Part shown: piece after piece, positions 7,258 to 15,434 of the stretch
How positions within the stretch are numbered: position 1 is the first letter of the stretch
How the letters are laid out: each line of letters starts with the position of its first letter
Source of the DNA: Candidatus Bathyarchaeota archaeon
Lineage (GTDB): Archaea > Thermoproteota > Bathyarchaeia > TCS64
Direction of reading: 5' to 3'
Assembly: GCA_017883585.1 (NCBI GenBank)
Contig: JADGNG010000046.1
Location: 1 to 44,135 of the forward strand
DNA: 44,135 bases
Program-made: the position numbers and the translations under genes
Notes under the pieces: model-generated
Seen by the model: only the letters and a program-made list of their open reading frames with translations
Database searches by the model: none
Told to the model about the DNA's origin: nothing

Positions 7258-8949
7258 TTATGCCTCCAGGAGCGCGTCCTTGAGCCCTGCACCAGGCGGG
7301 ACTATCGGGTACACGTTCTCCTCCGGGTCGATGGGTACGTCAATGACGGTTGAGACGTCGCTCTTTATGGCGCGCCTGACGGCGGCCTGGAAGGATTCTA
7401 GGGTGTCCACCCTGACCCCCTCAGCGCCGTATGCCTCAGCGAGCTTCACCATATCCGGGTTGCCCTTCAGCTTTACCGCTGAGTAGCGGTGGTCGAAGAA
7501 GAGGCGCTGCCATTGGGCGACCATGCCGAGCATATGGTTATTCAGCACGACCACCACGACCGGTAGGTCCTCTTCGATACTGGTAGCCATGCTGTTCTCC
7601 GTCATGCCGAAGCTGCCGTCTCCGGCTATGTCGACAACTGGGACGCCTGGCCTCGCGGCCTTGACGCCTATGGCTGCCGGGAAGCCCCAGCCCATCGTGC
7701 CGAGGCCACCACTCGTAAAGAAGGTCCTCGGGTCGTAAGCGTCGTAGTGGAGCGCGGCCCACATCTGGCACTGCCCAACCTCGGTGGTGACTATCGCCTC
7801 CCGCGGGAGCGCGCTGCGGAGCGCCTTGATCACATCGGGTGCCCTGAGGTAGCCCTCCTTGTGACCATTTGGGTTCGGGTTGACCTGGCAGCGGAACTCC
7901 GCCACCTTCTTGCTCCACTGGGAGCCTGCATCCCCGCTAGCGCGCAATTTACTAACGTTGTAGAGGAGTCCGCGGAGGCCTAAAGCGGCGTCACCGACGA
8001 CGCGCGTCACCGTCTCCACGTTCTTGTCTATTTCGCTCTTGTCGATGTCGAGGTGTATTATCTTCGCGTTTGGGGCGAAGCTCTTCACGGCCCCAGTCGT
8101 CCTGTCGCTGAGGCGCGCCCCCACGATGAGGAGGACGTCCGCTTCGGGGACTAGGTTGTTCGCCGCCTGCGTGCCATGCATACCGCATAGGCCGAGGCTG
8201 AGCGGGTGGTCCGCCGGGAATGAGCCCTTGCCCATGAGGGTGGTCGCCGTAGGCGCTATCAGGTACTCGCTGAGGGCGACAAGCTCGCGTGTCGCGCCCG
8301 AGTTGATCACACCTCCTCCGGCGACAACAACGGGCCTCTGAGCCTTCGCGAGGAGCGTCGCGGCCCACTCGACCTCGCGTGGGTCGGGCTGGTAGTTGGG
8401 GTGGTAGCCCCTGAGTTTGACGGTTTCGGGGAAGCTGATCTCCTCGACGTCAGTCGTTACGTCCTTGGGGAGGTCTACGAGAACCGCACCCCTCCGCCCC
8501 GTCGAGGCGATCTGGAATGCGGTCTTGACAGCCTTCGGTATCTCGCTGGCCTTCCTGACCTGCATGTTGTACTTCGTCACGGAAGCGCTGCAACCGATGA
8601 TGTCGACCTCCTGGAAGGCGTCGGTGCCAATCGTTGCTCGAGTCACCTGCCCAGTGAAGGCGACGACGGCGCTTGAGTCGATGTGTGCAGTGGCGACACC
8701 GGTGACGAGGTTCGTCGCCCCAGGGCCTGAGGTGGCTAGGCAAACCCCGACTCCACCAGTGGCCCGGGCATAACCGTCCGCCATGTGGGCGGCCCCCTGC
8801 TCGTGCCGCGCCAGTATGAACCTGAAATCCCCGTTGAGTATCTCGTCGCAGAGCGGGATGACGACCCCGCCGGGGAGCCCGAAGACGTGCTTTACGCCCT
8901 CCAACTCGAGGGACTTCACGAATGCCTTAGTGCCAGCCATCTCAACCAT
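7258..8949 (-). CDS. ilvB: Acetolactate synthase large (catalytic) subunit, copy 1
   Basis: This thiamine-diphosphate enzyme joins two pyruvates, or pyruvate and 2-oxobutyrate, in the first common step of branched-chain amino acid synthesis. The catalytic glutamate is in ARHEQGAAHMADGYAR. The ThDP/Mg motif starts at GDGSFGMTEN and ends at VLNNHMLGMV; the substrate-side TGQVTRATIGTDAFQE is also present. ATG 8949 was chosen because GGAGG at 8959-8963 is 9 nt upstream; a TTG at 8955 is too close to it and an ATG at 8940 is further. The long leader (8950-9172) is shared with the second ilvB. Confidence 0.96.
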   Translation of the reverse strand: MVEMAGTKAFVKSLELEGVKHVFGLPGGVVIPLCDEILNGDFRFILARHEQGAAHMADGYARATGGVGVCLATSGPGATNLVTGVATAHIDSSAVVAFTGQVTRATIGTDAFQEVDIIGCSASVTKYNMQVRKASEIPKAVKTAFQIASTGRRGAVLVDLPKDVTTDVEEISFPETVKLRGYHPNYQPDPREVEWAATLLAKAQRPVVVAGGGVINSGATRELVALSEYLIAPTATTLMGKGSFPADHPLSLGLCGMHGTQAANNLVPEADVLLIVGARLSDRTTGAVKSFAPNAKIIHLDIDKSEIDKNVETVTRVVGDAALGLRGLLYNVSKLRASGDAGSQWSKKVAEFRCQVNPNPNGHKEGYLRAPDVIKALRSALPREAIVTTEVGQCQMWAALHYDAYDPRTFFTSGGLGTMGWGFPAAIGVKAARPGVPVVDIAGDGSFGMTENSMATSIEEDLPVVVVVLNNHMLGMVAQWQRLFFDHRYSAVKLKGNPDMVKLAEAYGAEGVRVDTLESFQAAVRRAIKSDVSTVIDVPIDPEENVYPIVPPGAGLKDALLEA

Positions 8950-9172
8950 AGACAAGCGCCTCCAATGAGTAGAATCCGGAGCCGAGCAACGCTGCTTGGC
9001 CCTTTGAGGAACTCACTACAAACTGACTAGACTTCATCGGGGTAGAGCTACCGAATAAAGCAATACCCCATCTACGCCACCTTCCACTCGGCGGCCATGA
9101 TAAAGCAATACCCCATGACACCAATCTCCAAATGGTATGTAGGGGGAAGAGAAGCGGCACCAGATAAAAGGT
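8950..9172 (-). promoter_or_regulatory. Promoter and conserved leader of ilvB copy 1
   Basis: Read on the minus strand, a TATA-like CCTTTTATC (9163-9171) is followed 30 nt later by TACAT (9137-9141), where a transcript should begin. Then come a possible hairpin (9118-9138), the box CATGGGGTATTGCTTT (9102-9117), a GC hairpin with arms GCCGCC/GGTGGC (9076-9095), a second ATGGGGTATTGCTTT (9057-9071) exactly 45 nt after the first, and a hairpin with arms GGGGTA/TACCCC (9039-9069). Two mini-ORFs fit inside: 9072-9116 (14 codons, GGAG 9 nt upstream) and, directly after its stop, 9048-9071 (7 codons). The same layout precedes ilvB copy 2. Function is inferred, not shown. Confidence 0.7.
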
Positions 9173-9256
9173 TTGTGAAAGTAATTACAGTACACAACAA
9201 CACCCCCGCTACGCTTAACACCGCCAACAACCGATAAACAAAGGAGGCCCGAATAG

Positions 9257-10477
9257 ATGAGTAAGCTAACCCACCTGGAGTGCTCGAAGTGCGGCGAACG
9301 CCACGACGCCGATCAGGTCCAAACCGTCTGCCGGAAGTGCGGCAAACCCCTCTTCGCGAGGTACAACCTTGAGGCGGCGAAGGAGACGATGACGAAGCGG
9401 GAGCTCGTCGGCAGGGTCTCCTCGATGTGGAGGTACAGGGAGATACTCCCCGTCAGAAGGGCGGAGAACGTGGTCACCCTCGGGGAGGGGTGGACCCCGC
9501 TCACCCCGACGCCGCGCCTCGGCGAGACGCTTGGTCTATGCAACCTGCTCGTTAAGGATGAAGGGATAATCCCAACGGGCAGCTTCAAGGCGAGGGGGCT
9601 ATCCGTCGCCATAAGCAAGGCGAAGGAGCTCGGCATCAAGCGGGTCGCTCTCCCCTCCGCCGGCAACGCTGCCGGGGCGATGGCCGCCTACGGCGCACGC
9701 GCTGGCCTTGAAGTCTACGTCTTCATGCCCGATGACGCCCCCAAGGTCAACGCCGTCGAATCCGACGTCGTCGGCGCCAAGGTCGTCTACGTCAAGGGAC
9801 TCATCAGCGACGCGGGCAAGCTTGTAAAGGACGGCATCCCCGAGATGGGGTGGTTCAGCGTCGCCACCCTCGGCGAGCCATATAGAGTCGAGGGAAAGAA
9901 GACGATGGGGTTGGAGGTCGCTGAGCAGCTCGACTGGAAGCTACCCGACATTATAATCTACCCCACGGGTGGAGGCACTGGAATCATTGGGATGTGGAAG
10001 GTCTTTGACGAACTTGAGGAGATGGGCTGGATCGGCAGCGAACGCCCACGAATGGTGAGCGTACAGGCCGAGGGCTGCAGCCCAATAGTCAAGGCCTACA
10101 AGGAGGGAAAAGAGGAGAGCGAGTTTTTCGAGAACGCCCACACCGTCGCGGCGGGGCTCCGCGTCCCCAAGGCTCTTGGTGACTACCTCATTCTCAAGGC
10201 GGTAAGGGAGAGCAATGGCACCGCGATCGCCGTCACGGACGACGAGTTGCTCTCGGACGTCCGCCTAGTAAGTCGCCTCGAGGGCATCTTCGCGTGCCCC
10301 GAAGGCGCCGCCACCATCTCCGCCTTGAGGAAGATGGTCGAGGCCGGGGAGGTTGACAAGGATGAACGCGTCGTGCTTTTTAATACCGGCTCAGGGCTCA
10401 AGTATACCGATCTCTTCACAGTCAACCCCCCAGTCGCCGACCCTAAGAAGCCCTTCGATTACGCCAGCCTCAAGTAG
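9257..10477 (+). CDS. thrC: Threonine synthase
   Basis: The 406-residue PLP enzyme converts O-phosphohomoserine to threonine. It begins with a zinc-ribbon-like segment (CSKCGERHD, then CRKCGKP) seen in archaeal threonine synthases. The PLP lysine is in PTGSFKARG, the phosphate-binding loop is PTGGGTGIIGMWK, and SAGNAAGAMAAYGARAG is the substrate loop. GGAGG at 9243-9247 precedes ATG 9257. It is divergent from the ilvB leader. Threonine is the precursor of 2-oxobutyrate for isoleucine, so its place beside an ilv operon is sensible. Confidence 0.94.
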   Translation: MSKLTHLECSKCGERHDADQVQTVCRKCGKPLFARYNLEAAKETMTKRELVGRVSSMWRYREILPVRRAENVVTLGEGWTPLTPTPRLGETLGLCNLLVKDEGIIPTGSFKARGLSVAISKAKELGIKRVALPSAGNAAGAMAAYGARAGLEVYVFMPDDAPKVNAVESDVVGAKVVYVKGLISDAGKLVKDGIPEMGWFSVATLGEPYRVEGKKTMGLEVAEQLDWKLPDIIIYPTGGGTGIIGMWKVFDELEEMGWIGSERPRMVSVQAEGCSPIVKAYKEGKEESEFFENAHTVAAGLRVPKALGDYLILKAVRESNGTAIAVTDDELLSDVRLVSRLEGIFACPEGAATISALRKMVEAGEVDKDERVVLFNTGSGLKYTDLFTVNPPVADPKKPFDYASLK

Positions 10478-10520
10478 CAAAACTTATCACGAGCAAGCCA
10501 CACCCCTGACGCGATCCGCG

Positions 10521-11435
10521 ATGGCGTCAGCCTCAGCATTCGCCCCCGGGCATCTGACGGGCCTCTTCCAGATATGCGACCAGTCCACAGATCCACTACA
10601 GAAGGGGTCGAGGGGCTCGGGGGTGAGCCTCGACCTCGGCGTATACACGAGGGTAGACGCTAAGCCAGCGAAGGCAACCACTTGGAGCATAAAGATCAAC
10701 GGGAAGGCTACAAGTGAGGCTTTCGTCTCCGAGAACGTTCTGACGAAGTTCTCGAAGCTAATCAAACCGCAGGTGATCACAGTCGAGCATGTTGTTGAAA
10801 CGCCTATCGTCGCCGGCTTCGGTAGCAGCGGAGGGGGAGCCCTCAGTCTGGCGTTGGCCCTGAACGAGGCAGCTTGGGCCGGATTGACGAGGATCGGAAC
10901 CTCCCAGATTGCCCATATCGCGGAGATCGAGTGTAAGACGGGTCTCGGAAGTGTCTTCGCTTCAGAGCGCGGTGGCTTTGGGATACTCACAAAGCCGGGT
11001 GCACCTGGTGTTGGCGACGCTATCTCCTACCCGGACGCGGGGAGTCTACGCGCCGTCTACGTCTACATCGGCCCCATCCCGACGAAGGAGGCCCTCGCAA
11101 ACCCCGCTCTCCGAGCCAAGATAAACGAGATGGGCGGCAGATTCGTCGACGAACTCACAAAGGATCCCACGCCGACACGCTTTATGAAGTCGAGCCGCCA
11201 GTTCACGGAGCACATTGGACTCGTGACCCCGAAGCTGAGGCAGCTATTCGACAGTACGGATCATGCGGGCTACACGTTCACGATGGCGATGTTCGGCGAG
11301 GTTGCGTTCAGCGTCATGGAGAAGGCGAAGGCCGAGGAGGCCGCGACCCTAATCGAGTCCTCGTTTTCCGGTTACGAGGCCGTTATCGTCGGAATTGACG
11401 ACAAAGGCGCGAGGGTGACGTCTAGAAACAACTAG
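10521..11435 (+). CDS. Pantoate kinase (GHMP kinase family)
   Basis: The 304-residue protein starts with AFAPGHLTGLFQI, has GSRGSGVSLDLGVYTRV, and carries the GHMP ATP-binding motif as VAGFGSSGGGALSLALALNEA. This matches archaeal pantoate kinase, which with phosphopantothenate synthetase replaces bacterial PanC/PanK in coenzyme A synthesis. ATG 10521 was chosen: the frame stays open upstream to 10353 but only as a shadow of thrC, and family members begin close to the APGH motif. It follows thrC by 43 nt and may be cotranscribed. Confidence 0.82.
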   Translation: MASASAFAPGHLTGLFQICDQSTDPLQKGSRGSGVSLDLGVYTRVDAKPAKATTWSIKINGKATSEAFVSENVLTKFSKLIKPQVITVEHVVETPIVAGFGSSGGGALSLALALNEAAWAGLTRIGTSQIAHIAEIECKTGLGSVFASERGGFGILTKPGAPGVGDAISYPDAGSLRAVYVYIGPIPTKEALANPALRAKINEMGGRFVDELTKDPTPTRFMKSSRQFTEHIGLVTPKLRQLFDSTDHAGYTFTMAMFGEVAFSVMEKAKAEEAATLIESSFSGYEAVIVGIDDKGARVTSRNN

Positions 11436-11450
11436 AAGGGCTTCGCTTTA

Positions 11451-11729
11451 TCAGAGGCTGGGCTGCTCGTTTGGGAGTAGAACAGGTATCAGATGCTCGG
11501 TAACGTAATGCGTCATCTGAGGGGGGCGCGGCACCTTCGCCGTCATCTCCATGAAGTGGTCGTAGCTGCGCGCGTCGAATAGCCAGCAGTAGTTCCACTT
11601 CTGGTTCATCGAACCGTGGATCCCCATGTACTGGACGCCGGTCTCCTCGCACGCCTTCTGCATCCTCTTGTCGTGCTCCTTCAGCTCCTTCCTGCTGCCG
11701 GCCCAGTCGAAGTAGAGGAGAATCTTCAT
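11451..11729 (-). CDS. Small protein, possible dimeric alpha/beta-barrel fold
   Basis: The 92-residue protein (MKILLYFDWAGSRKELKEHD start, then MGIHGSMNQKWNYCWLFDA and ThyVTEHLIPVL-like end) has the strand-helix-strand spacing of small dimeric ferredoxin-like barrel proteins, such as the antibiotic-monooxygenase or EthD type. No catalytic residue can be pointed to and the function is unknown. A TATA-like ATATAAG (about 11760-11766) lies about 33 nt upstream. It is convergent with pantoate kinase. Confidence 0.6.
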   Translation of the reverse strand: MKILLYFDWAGSRKELKEHDKRMQKACEETGVQYMGIHGSMNQKWNYCWLFDARSYDHFMEMTAKVPRPPQMTHYVTEHLIPVLLPNEQPSL

Positions 11730-11860
11730 GATGTTCTCCCGTAAGCGTTTGCCATTACTCTTATATGGTTATCGTTCATCGGCGCTCAAGGGAACCCCAG
11801 GGCTATCATCAAAACGATTATTACCGGCCGGGGGGTCCTTCAATTCTCGAAGTGAGAATA

Positions 11861-13015
11861 ATGTATAACGCGGATATTCTTAACTCAGCTACTATCGAGG
11901 GAATGCTCGCGGCGCCAGGTATAAAGTGGCACCGTGACCCCCCGGACGTCATCGGCATGTGGCTCGCTGACCCCGACTTCCCCACGGCACCCCTCATAAA
12001 AAAGGCGCTAATCAACGCCGTGCAGGACGAGGACCTGCTCTACGGTACCGACGACAAGGCAAGACAGGCGATGTCGGAGAGGGTTAACAGGAAGAACGGC
12101 TTCAAGACCACTAAGGACGACATCTACGTCACGCAGGGAGTCATCCCGGCGATGTGGCTCGCCATCCAGAACAGCGAGGCGAAGCCCGGCGACGAGATCG
12201 TCGTCACCGACCCCATGTACTACCCATTCTTCACCGCTGTCGAGGCCTGCCAGATGAAACCTGCCAACTGGACACTCAACGAGGAGGACGGCTACAAGTT
12301 CGACATCGAGGGCCTCAAGAAGGTTGTCAGTAAGAAGACCAAGCTAATCTTCGTCTGCAACCCCCACAACCCCAGCGGCCGCGTCATGACTAAGGAGGAG
12401 CTCAAGGGCATAGCGGACGTCGCGGTCGACGACAAGGTCAACATCATGGTGGACGAGCTCTGGGACGACATAGTCTTCGACAGCCACAAGCACGTCAGCC
12501 TCGCGACGTTTAGCCCCGAGGTTGCCGACCTCACGGTGACGAGTTGGGGCATCAGCAAGACCTGGGGCCTACCTGGGCTCCAGTGTGGATACCTCACCGC
12601 GACCCCCAAGACGATGGAGGGTCTGAAGAAGCACGCGAAAGGCGTGCTGCGCGGGTCCTCGACCCTCAGCCTCGACGCCGCGGTCGCCGCCCTCGATAGG
12701 CACGGTGAGTATTGGATCAAGGACATAATGGCCCACCTCACAAAGATCAGGGGCATCGCGGACAAGAGGTTCAAGGAGATGGGTTGCACCGTACCCGAGC
12801 TACAGGGCACATACCTCATGTTCCCCAAGTTCAACGTGAAGATGACCCACAAGGAGCTCGAGAAGCTCATACAGGAGACGGCTAAGGTCGGCCTCGGCAC
12901 GGGCACCGAGTTCGGGCCAGAGGGCGAGATGCATATGAGGATGACCATCGCCACGAGCGAGTCTATCCTCGGTGAGGCTCTCGACAGGATCGAGAAGGCA
13001 GTCAAGAATAAGTAG
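11861..13015 (+). CDS. Class I/II pyridoxal-phosphate aminotransferase
   Basis: The 384-residue protein is a fold-type I aminotransferase. It has PDFPTAPLIKKAL, YGTDDKARQAM, YVTQGVIPAMWLA, CNPHNPSGRVMTKEEL and DELWDDIVF; the PLP-binding lysine is in SWGISKTWGLPGLQCGY. It most resembles aspartate/aromatic-type aminotransferases, but the amino acid is unknown; a branched-chain or aromatic role would fit the neighbourhood and is only a guess. ATG 11861 matches the family N-terminus; the upstream open frame to 11765 has no similarity and contains promoter-like AT-rich sequence. Confidence 0.85.
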   Translation: MYNADILNSATIEGMLAAPGIKWHRDPPDVIGMWLADPDFPTAPLIKKALINAVQDEDLLYGTDDKARQAMSERVNRKNGFKTTKDDIYVTQGVIPAMWLAIQNSEAKPGDEIVVTDPMYYPFFTAVEACQMKPANWTLNEEDGYKFDIEGLKKVVSKKTKLIFVCNPHNPSGRVMTKEELKGIADVAVDDKVNIMVDELWDDIVFDSHKHVSLATFSPEVADLTVTSWGISKTWGLPGLQCGYLTATPKTMEGLKKHAKGVLRGSSTLSLDAAVAALDRHGEYWIKDIMAHLTKIRGIADKRFKEMGCTVPELQGTYLMFPKFNVKMTHKELEKLIQETAKVGLGTGTEFGPEGEMHMRMTIATSESILGEALDRIEKAVKNK

Positions 13016-13030
13016 AGCCGCTAAGGCTTA

Positions 13031-13069
13031 TTTTTTTCACTTTTTATAAACCCAAGTCGAAACTGGGTT
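13031..13069. terminator. Candidate two-way transcription terminator
   Basis: Between the convergent aminotransferase and L13e genes lie seven T residues (13031-13037), a second T run (13041-13045), and a hairpin with arms AACCCA (13049-13054) and TGGGTT (13064-13069), followed by TATTTATTT. T-rich tracts end archaeal transcripts; the hairpin may help on either strand. Confidence 0.5.
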
Positions 13070-13108
13070 ATTTATTTCTAGAAAGTCGCTTTAAAAGAAC
13101 TGTGGGTG

Positions 13109-13432
13109 CTAGTTCTTCCCCGTGGCGTTCACTAGGCCCCTTAACTTCCTACCAGCCTTAGTGATGCCCCGGTCGGCCCTGCCCCTCTGACCCTTAGAAG
13201 TCTGCTTCGGCGCAGGGACCTTAATCTCGTTCTCCTTAGCCGATGCAACGTACTCCTTGAGTATCTCAACGTTTTCCTCGTGGCTCGACTTCCTCCTGAC
13301 GTCAACCGGGATGCCGAGGATCTTTGCCTCACCGGCGTTCAGACCAACCGCCTGTATCTCTGCGAGGCTGAAGCCGCGGCCCTCTCTGACGGTCTCGGCG
13401 CGAAACACCATCGGTGAAATGATGTGGGACAT
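13109..13432 (-). CDS. rpl13e: Ribosomal protein L13e
   Basis: The 107-residue protein has the L13e pattern: VREGRGFSLAEIQAVGL, then AKILGIPVDVRRKSSHEENV and a basic C-terminus. L13e belongs to the large subunit and is known from eukaryotes and from TACK and Asgard archaea, so it helps place the organism. It follows S9 with a 5-nt gap, as the last gene of an L13-S9-L13e operon. That placement is worth noting because the usual archaeal neighbours after S9 are RNA polymerase subunits N and K. Confidence 0.88.
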   Translation of the reverse strand: MSHIISPMVFRAETVREGRGFSLAEIQAVGLNAGEAKILGIPVDVRRKSSHEENVEILKEYVASAKENEIKVPAPKQTSKGQRGRADRGITKAGRKLRGLVNATGKN

Positions 13433-13437
13433 CTAGG

Positions 13438-13857
13438 TCACCTGTAGCTCTTCTGCTTGCGCCTGCGTGCGCTTGGGCCACCGAACTTTTTCGGCTCCTT
13501 CCTGCGCGCATCGCCGCTTAGCATGGTGCGGTCATGCTCGAGGAATGTGCTCTTAAGCCTCTTGCTCTTCGTGTACTTTACGAGTCCCAAGGCTAGACCC
13601 ATGCGCGCCGCCTCGGCCTGGCCGAGTGGGCCGCCGCCCGCCACCTCGATGTTTATGTCGACTTTGCTGGCGACATCACCGGAGATGAGGACGGGCTCCA
13701 TAATCATCTCGCGTGCCATAAGTGGCTCGTGGTACTGCACTGGGATGTTGTTGATCCTGACCCTACCCTTGCCTTCCTCGACGGTCACGCGTGCCTTAGC
13801 GGTCTTCCGCTTACCGGTGGTGAGGGTCGGCTTCTTCTTCGCTACGGGTGCTGACAT
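13438..13857 (-). CDS. rps9: Ribosomal protein S9 (uS9)
   Basis: The 139-residue protein has GKRKTAKARVTVEEGKGRVRIN, VAGGGPLGQAEAARMGLA and the typical basic tail ending KKFGGPSARRRKQKSYR-like with a terminal arginine that reaches the P-site tRNA. It is a small-subunit head protein. The start codon is 1 nt after the L13 stop, so the two genes are tightly linked. Confidence 0.96.
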   Translation of the reverse strand: MSAPVAKKKPTLTTGKRKTAKARVTVEEGKGRVRINNIPVQYHEPLMAREMIMEPVLISGDVASKVDINIEVAGGGPLGQAEAARMGLALGLVKYTKSKRLKSTFLEHDRTMLSGDARRKEPKKFGGPSARRRKQKSYR

Positions 13858-13858
13858 T

Positions 13859-14296
13859 TTACTCTACTCCCATCTTGTTCCAGCCGATGCTCTCGGCCAG
13901 TTCGCCGACGGTTACGTACCTGTGGTTGAGGTTCTCGCTGTGGAATTCGGGCATTTTCTCTTTCTCCACCTTCTCTAACTCGTCCGGGACGCCGATGTGG
14001 ACATGAAGCCTCTTGTAAGCGGCCTCGCCTTTCGGTATCCTGTATGGGAGCATCCCGCGGACAGTCCTGCGGACGATCTCGTGGGGTCTCCTGTGGTGGA
14101 CGGGGCCCTTGCCGAAGCCTCCGACATGTACGAACTCCTTCCAATCCTGGACCAGTTTGACCTTGTTGCCGGATATGACGACGTTCTGCGCGTTAACTAG
14201 CACTATTGTTTCGCCGGCTAGAAGCCTCTTGGCGACGACGCTGGCCATTCTGCCAAGAATGAGGCCGTCGGCGTCTATGACTGTCCTTGTGCTCAT
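13859..14296 (-). CDS. rpl13: Ribosomal protein L13 (uL13)
   Basis: The 145-residue protein begins with VIDADGLILGRMASVVAKRL, has GKVVLVNA-like VLVNAQNVVISGNK, HRRPHEIVRRTVRGMLPY and KRLHVHIGVPDEL, all diagnostic for archaeal L13. It is a large-subunit protein. It is the first gene of the L13-S9-L13e operon. In most archaea L13 follows L18e in the rpoD cluster; here L18e is 22 kb away. Confidence 0.96.
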   Translation of the reverse strand: MSTRTVIDADGLILGRMASVVAKRLLAGETIVLVNAQNVVISGNKVKLVQDWKEFVHVGGFGKGPVHHRRPHEIVRRTVRGMLPYRIPKGEAAYKRLHVHIGVPDELEKVEKEKMPEFHSENLNHRYVTVGELAESIGWNKMGVE

Positions 14297-14356
14297 CGCT
14301 GATTCAACCTATTTCATCGGCTCGGAGTGCCTGATGCACCCAGCCTACATCACGTC

Positions 14357-14370
14357 TATAATTATAAAGG
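14357..14370 (-). promoter_or_regulatory. TATA-like promoter of the L13 operon
   Basis: On the minus strand CCTTTATAATTA lies about 65 nt before the L13 ATG, giving an untranslated leader of roughly 40 nt if the start site is 25 nt downstream. Confidence 0.5.
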
Positions 14371-14434
14371 TTTTCCAAAGGCTGATGCTCGCGTCGGGGC
14401 GTGATGGTCGCAATTAGGTGGGACAGAAATCTGG

Positions 14435-14676
14435 CTAGGTGGACCAGGTATAGTTGCTGAACTCGAGGAAATCTATTATCGTCACCCCAAGTCCGTCCCT
14501 GCACTCCCGGATGTACATGTGAAGCCGTCGAAGGCGAAGATGTGGTTCTTCCCGCGTATGTATATGACGCGGGGCTCGGCTATGTCGACGAGGACACGTC
14601 TGCCGTCAGAGGAGGAGGCCTCCTCGTAGATTCTCTTAACCTTGAACGTCTTGAGTCGGTTAATAGTTACTGGAAA
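14435..14676 (-). pseudogene. Decayed gene fragment cut by the IS-like element
   Basis: On the minus strand the sequence next to the IS end reads FKVKRIYEEASSSDGRRVLVD, then IAEPRVIYIRGKNHIFAFDGF in one frame. About 30 nt before that frame's stop, a neighbouring frame takes over with MYIRECRDGLGVTIIDFLEF and a stop at 14435. Both parts look coding by codon use. The first stretch recalls the N-terminus of DUF488 proteins (KRVY...DGYRVLVD), but the rest does not, so the family is uncertain. The 5' end is lost where the IS terminal repeat begins at 14679. Confidence 0.35.
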
Positions 14677-14678
14677 AT

Positions 14679-15356
14679 GATGCGCGCTTAGCTGTTTAGA
14701 AATTGTTTTAGATCACGAGCACAATCTCCATTGAGTACAGGTTGAATGTTAAGCGCGTGCTTGACTCACTCAACCTAGACCAGATACACACAGATCTGGC
14801 GAACCACCACCACACCGAAGGTTCAGGAAGAACACCACTCAAACCACACGCCATGCTCAAAGCCCAGCTATCCAAGCACCTTCTACGAATCCCGAGCGAT
14901 AGAAGACTCTCCCTCAGACTGAAACACGACCACAAGACCGCCAGAGCATGCGGATTCAGGAGACGCACACCCAGTCACGGCCTCTTCACCCAATTCAGAC
15001 ACAGACTCGGAGAGGAGACATACTCCAGAGTCTCAAAGGACTCACGAGGATGCTAATCGAGTCGGGAACAATAATCGGCAAAATCGTCGCCGTCGACAGC
15101 ACCCACCTGAAGGCCTACAGCGGGAGGGCCATGGATAACAGGACAGGTAGAAGCGACCCAGACGCCCGAGTCGGTAGAGGCCGAAGAGGCTTCATCCTCG
15201 GCTACCGCGTCCACACCGACTGCTGCGCAGACTCCCATCGCTCTGAGGTTTGGCTTCGGGTTTATAGGATGAGTATTCAGTAGGGTCTCTGTCTAGCTAA
15301 AGCGATGGGTAAACCACATCTAGAAAGATGTTTCTAAACAAGCAAGCGCGCGCATC
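14679..15356 (+). mobile_element. Internally deleted IS5-like element with both terminal repeats
   Basis: The left end GATGCGCGC-TTAGCTGTTTAGAAA (14679-14702) is an imperfect inverted copy of the right end TTTCTAAACA-AGCAAGCGCGCGCATC (15331-15356). Inside is only the N-terminal half of a transposase. A 9-bp inverted repeat CCCATCGCT/AGCGATGGG (15234-15242 and 15301-15309) flanks the 3' part. No clear target duplication is visible. The element cannot move by itself but could be mobilised by a related transposase. Confidence 0.7.
14742..15283 (+). pseudogene. IS5/DUF772-type transposase, frameshifted and C-terminally deleted
   Basis: The first frame (14742-15056) contains LKPHAMLKAQL, DRRLSLRLKHDHKTARACGF and THGLFTQFRHRLG-like sequence of the DUF772 N-terminal domain. 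A +1 shift near 15020 leads to a second frame with SGTIIGKIVAVDSTHLKAYS, where the Asp is the first DDE residue, and SDPDARVGRGRRGFILGYRVH. Translation then ends at 15283 before the second Asp and Glu regions, so the enzyme is inactive. It resembles the C-terminal remnant at 16427-16654 in family. Confidence 0.75.
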
Positions 15357-15434
15357 GCGCAAGGTGTAATACCGGGCTTAAGGGTTATCGAATCTATGAA
15401 GCGTAGGGTCAGCTACACGTTACCTCCACTTCGT

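Noticed and set aside
9057-9116. The two 15-nt repeats as a short CRISPR array or IS ends
   Set aside because: There are only two units, with no spacer series, no cas genes and no transposase; the matching leader at 30.8 kb explains them better.
10353-10520. N-terminal extension of pantoate kinase
   Set aside because: It lies inside thrC in another frame and family proteins start at the APGH region.
12292-13005. Long minus-strand ORF of 237 residues inside the aminotransferase gene
   Set aside because: Antisense shadow; the sense protein has full family motifs.
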